Shown here in pieces: positions 60,918-64,000 of a stretch of DNA of 64,000 nt (its first letter is position 1; every line of letters begins with the position of its first letter). Location: assembly GCA_022841205.1 (NCBI GenBank), contig JALHCK010000009.1, forward strand, positions 1-64,000. The letters run 5' to 3'. The translations under genes were made by a program, and so were the position numbers. The DNA is from Methanomicrobiales archaeon. Lineage in GTDB: Archaea; Halobacteriota; Methanomicrobia; Methanomicrobiales; Methanospirillaceae. Under the pieces are notes generated by a model. The model searched no databases. It was given only the letters and a program-made list of their open reading frames with translations, and was not told the DNA's origin.

Positions 60918-62906
60918 CTACTTGCTCAATTCCCTCAAAAGAGCCTCTTTTTGTGACGGCCCAGGGTATGTTACAGTCGTCCCGATACGTCCCGGTGTAT
61001 ATTTCTTATCTGCAAAGTTTTTCAGAAAAACGACCCGGGTCTGCGAGCCACAGTTTCCTGCCCTGTCCTTTGCTATGACTTTAATATTCAGGGTGGTTGC
61101 GGAACCCTCAGGGATGGTCCATGTATATGACCCGGCCTGAGGCTGGTTTTCAGCGACAGGGTTCCAGCTGGTCCCTCCATTCAAAGAATACTGGAGCGAC
61201 ACTGATGCCACCCCGACATTGTCCGAAGCAGACCAGGTGATCACAAGGTTTTCCCTGGGAGATACTGTGGTATATGGCACTGGTGACGTTATTATTACCG
61301 ACGGAAGAATACTGTCTCCCTGGGGTGGAGTCGGTGCCGGAGCTGGGGGTGTCGTTGGGGGCGGGCTTGGTGTTTGGCTTACCTGGCCTGGCAGTGTGCT
61401 GAAAGCTTTGAGACAAACATTTGAGTTTGCATAGATGTTTGTAAATTCTGTCCACGAAATTCCATCGCTGCTTACAAAACTTTCACCGGTACTGGCGGTT
61501 GCACGGGAGGAAAAACCAGGATACTGGTATTCGATCGCAACCGGAAAGTTATTCCCTGGCGTGGTAAGCTTCACGACAACGGAGAATCTTTCACCTTTTT
61601 TAACCCTGACCGGCTGGGAGAGGGTTATCGTATGGTAACCCGGAATACCGATGGTGCCTGACCGGGATGATTGAGCAAGACCGGAAACCGGAGTGTTCCC
61701 CACACCCTTGTAAAGCGAGATTTTATACTGGGAGTTCAGGGAAGGAGTATAAAACGCGATCGCTGTGATGTCTTCGTCGGCTAATGCGGTGAAGACGTTT
61801 GCGAAGTATGCAGTATTTCCCGTATCACCATATGATGCAACCCATCCCAGGGGATCATACTGGTAGATGTGATAATAATTTGAAGAAGATTCACCAATGA
61901 AGACTGCATTATCCAGTCCAATCTGCCGGTCATAGTACGACACAAAAAAATAGCCGTTTTCACCCCAGTTCGTCCCCCAGCTGTTCTTTACGATAAATGC
62001 ACCATTTCCGGGAGGGGTTGTTACAAATTTATTCTTGTCGTAAGTATCGTCCCACCCTACGATGGTAATCGCATGATTTGCGGGTGAGATGCCGGAATAG
62101 AAGTATGCATTAGTCGATGGCCGGTAACTGGATTCTTCCCAGCAAATTGAGGAATATACGGCACCATAATCTTTTAACATCTTTTTAATGTTCTGGTTAT
62201 CGGTCGGGCTGCTCCTCCCTGGTACGAATAGTACTTCCTGGACGTGGTATTGGGCCGCAGGGTTTGGTATTACTGCAGGTGTACTGCCCTGAGCTCCTGA
62301 ATAGGGATCGCTTGTGTCGCTGACTGGGCCGCTCCATCGGGCGAGGTATGCGGTGGACATGAGGGCATTACCACCCTGGCATGGAGACAAGTCGTAACCG
62401 TGGGAGTTTTTCATGTTATTTACCGAAAAACTTTCCACTCTTCCTGGGAGTATGGTGGATTCAAGAGATGCCAGGGTTGAGAACGCCCAGCAACATCCAC
62501 ATGTCCCCTGGTCCCTTGCCGGAGTCGTCCGCCCTTCTGCTCTCAGATCGAAACCTGTTGTTCCTGGTGTTTCCGCAGGTGGGGAGTACTGTTGTTTCAA
62601 GCCATCGAACAATACCGATCGTTCCTCCACGATAAGGGAATCTTTGGAAGAACTACCGATCTGCTGGCCTTGCAGGTACGATAGATCAACAGAGGGTGGC
62701 ACGTACCCGAGATGGTTGTTTACGCCAGGGGAGAATATCAGAGATCCGCCTTTCATATTCTCGAGATATGCGATGAAGTCCCGGTTAAACGGGGACAGCG
62801 AATCCGGATTTCCATTCACCAGGCTTTCGGGGGAGACTGAAACGACGGGGTATGCAAGGGAAAGGATGAGAAAGATTGCCAGGAGTGTAATCAGCCGTAT
62901 ATTCAT
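60918..62906 (-). CDS. Exported papain-like (C1) cysteine protease with lectin-like domain
   Basis: 662 residues from ATG 62906, with GAGGGGAG upstream; the frame from 62948 adds an unsupported start. Signal peptide (LITLLAIFLILSLAYPVVS), a pro-region of about 85 residues, then the peptidase: oxyanion Gln and nucleophile Cys in RDQGTCGCCWAFS, His in ANHAITIVGWDD, Asn in VKNSWGTNWGENGYFF. A lectin-like beta domain (TAIAFYTPSLNSQYKISLYK) follows, then a Pro/Thr linker and an Ig-like domain (VITWSASDNVGVASVSLQYS). Expected outside the cell, degrading or processing surface or environmental protein. Placed directly upstream of the radical SAM gene. Confidence 0.94.
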   Translation of the reverse strand: MNIRLITLLAIFLILSLAYPVVSVSPESLVNGNPDSLSPFNRDFIAYLENMKGGSLIFSPGVNNHLGYVPPSVDLSYLQGQQIGSSSKDSLIVEERSVLFDGLKQQYSPPAETPGTTGFDLRAEGRTTPARDQGTCGCCWAFSTLASLESTILPGRVESFSVNNMKNSHGYDLSPCQGGNALMSTAYLARWSGPVSDTSDPYSGAQGSTPAVIPNPAAQYHVQEVLFVPGRSSPTDNQNIKKMLKDYGAVYSSICWEESSYRPSTNAYFYSGISPANHAITIVGWDDTYDKNKFVTTPPGNGAFIVKNSWGTNWGENGYFFVSYYDRQIGLDNAVFIGESSSNYYHIYQYDPLGWVASYGDTGNTAYFANVFTALADEDITAIAFYTPSLNSQYKISLYKGVGNTPVSGLAQSSRSGTIGIPGYHTITLSQPVRVKKGERFSVVVKLTTPGNNFPVAIEYQYPGFSSRATASTGESFVSSDGISWTEFTNIYANSNVCLKAFSTLPGQVSQTPSPPPTTPPAPAPTPPQGDSILPSVIITSPVPYTTVSPRENLVITWSASDNVGVASVSLQYSLNGGTSWNPVAENQPQAGSYTWTIPEGSATTLNIKVIAKDRAGNCGSQTRVVFLKNFADKKYTPGRIGTTVTYPGPSQKEALLRELSK

Positions 62907-63086
62907 TTCTTCTCCCCTCTTTGGTATAAGGTCAGGCAGACAAACCACCTGCGGATCCGAGGGAATTTATTTCTCCGTGAAAATATTCCAAACGCAGTTG
63001 TCAGCACAGACGTTCTTTAGTTATATCAGAAAACTGGTTATACCATTTAAAAATAGAGGATGGTCCTGGTTCAACAGGTAAACGTA

Positions 63087-63887
63087 TCAGTGTTGCCTGT
63101 TCTCCCCTTCGAGGACCAACCGATCCCTGTAATGCGCTGCTGCTCCGATAATTACCAGAAGTGCTCCGATTGCAGTGCAGGGGAGCATTCCCGCTGACTT
63201 TGTGGAAACCGGAAGGTCAGACTCCTGTCCGCCAGGTGCAGGTGTGCTGCCAGGGACGCCACCTGGTGACGCCGGCTGAACCGATCCCTCCTGGCCTGGC
63301 GCGACCGGGGTTGTTCCAACCGGGATCTGTCCCGGGACGTAGGTTGTCACGAGTTCAGGTTTCGGGAGAGGGGGTCCCGAATATCCCGCAACGGCCGGTA
63401 CCTGGCCATATGGTATCCGTGTCTGGACAGGTGTTGGTTCGCGGGTCACCCCCACAGCAGGCTGGGATGCAATCCGTAAATTCAGTTCAGTCGCCTCACC
63501 GGGGACATACGGATACGCTTCGAGCCATGGCCCGTTCGTGGATACGGAAAAGACTTCCGCCTTTGCTCCACCGACGTAAAATTCAATAGGAGTTCCTATT
63601 TCAATATCCCCCTGGACAAGGAGTTTTTCCCCCATCGGGTCTGGAGAGCCATATGCTCCCGTTGCTGTTACAATGGGGTTTCCCGGAATTTCAGTTATCA
63701 CACCCGGACCAGTCGCCTCAAGGGTAAGTCCAGGGTTGACGGGGCTTTCTCCAGCAAGAATGGACCCGTAGAATGTCTGGGGTAACAGGGGTGCAGTTGG
63801 CGTGGAATCTGCAACAGAAGGGAACAGTACCAGGAACGAAAGGGCCAGAACAGTCCCCAACAATTTACATCCATAATTTGGTCTCAT
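63087..63887 (-). CDS. Surface protein with PQxFYGS domain, Pro-rich stalk and C-terminal helix
   Basis: 266 residues from ATG 63887, with GGTGA upstream. Signal peptide (LLGTVLALSFLVLFPSVADS), then PLLPQTFYGSILAGESPVN, a beta domain recurrent in methanogen surface proteins (GEKLLVQGDIEIGTPIEFYV). A Pro/Gly/Thr/Gln-rich stalk follows (about residues 150-230), then one membrane helix (AIGALLVIIGAAAHY) and a short charged tail. Probably anchored and exposed. Function unknown. Confidence 0.78.
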   Translation of the reverse strand: MRPNYGCKLLGTVLALSFLVLFPSVADSTPTAPLLPQTFYGSILAGESPVNPGLTLEATGPGVITEIPGNPIVTATGAYGSPDPMGEKLLVQGDIEIGTPIEFYVGGAKAEVFSVSTNGPWLEAYPYVPGEATELNLRIASQPAVGVTREPTPVQTRIPYGQVPAVAGYSGPPLPKPELVTTYVPGQIPVGTTPVAPGQEGSVQPASPGGVPGSTPAPGGQESDLPVSTKSAGMLPCTAIGALLVIIGAAAHYRDRLVLEGENRQH

Positions 63888-64000
63888 CGGATCACCATGC
63901 AAAGACAGGTTTGCTCTTATTTGAGATATGTTTTCTCAGATCATTTTTCTTCAATGAATTATTCTGATTCTATAACCGAGAAAGATGTGATGATTTCTTG

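Overview
The window is methanogenic archaeal DNA, most likely order Methanomicrobiales (Methanoregulaceae-like). The support is a set of methanogen-typical families (DUF2115, a DUF1894-like protein, PEGA and DUF3344 surface proteins, a DUF4349 lipoprotein, a REC-PAS-GAF histidine kinase with an HDxxNQ box), archaeal TATA boxes about 25 nt upstream of leaderless ATGs, short T-run terminators, and many ATGA/GTGA-coupled genes. No methanogenesis genes, rRNA, tRNA or CRISPR array were seen. Genus is not claimed.

Layout. 1-2.8 kb: 5' part of a very large secreted protein (beta-helix, metallophosphoesterase, cohesin-like, PKD), preceded by a truncated remnant of a secreted family that recurs at 7.9-14.4 kb. 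3.2-7.8 kb: multi-PAS histidine kinase and a carboxymuconolactone decarboxylase-like protein. 7.9-14.4 kb (minus strand): a tightly coupled operon of exported proteins sharing a sulfite-oxidase-like (SUOX-like) core, plus a broken molybdate/tungstate-binding protein gene. 14.5-23.9 kb (minus strand): a compact nonribosomal peptide locus (truncated BKACE, acyl-AMP ligase-PCP, C-A-PCP-TE, phosphopantetheinyl transferase) followed by glycosyltransferases, one of them decayed. 24.3-39.5 kb: mixed single genes, including a DNA-modification-associated protein, a serpin lipoprotein, a Na+/Ca2+ exchanger, an anchored acetolactate decarboxylase, a voltage-gated K+ channel, SOD, a HerA-like ATPase, AlkD and dodecin.

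39.7-50.5 kb (plus strand): a complete alpha-glucan operon (divergent GH57, glycogen synthase, branching enzyme, DUF3536 GH57, 4-alpha-glucanotransferase, phosphorylase). 50.5-56.5 kb: DUF389 protein, a dockerin protein with a Cys repeat tract, hisD and methanogen DUF proteins. 56.7-60.9 kb: PolX and a catalytically degenerate cis-prenyltransferase facing a canonical one that is coupled to a radical SAM protein. 60.9-63.9 kb: exported papain-like protease and a surface protein.

The most unusual points are the two-protein NRPS line in an archaeon, the probable heteromeric cis-prenyltransferase pair, the SUOX-like exported operon with its decayed metal-oxyanion receptor, and a cohesin-like domain and a dockerin in the same window. 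Three genes (remnant at 2.7 kb, malQ, glgP) look shifted by one base in a short T-run near the start, so either the assembly has small errors or those genes are truly shifted.
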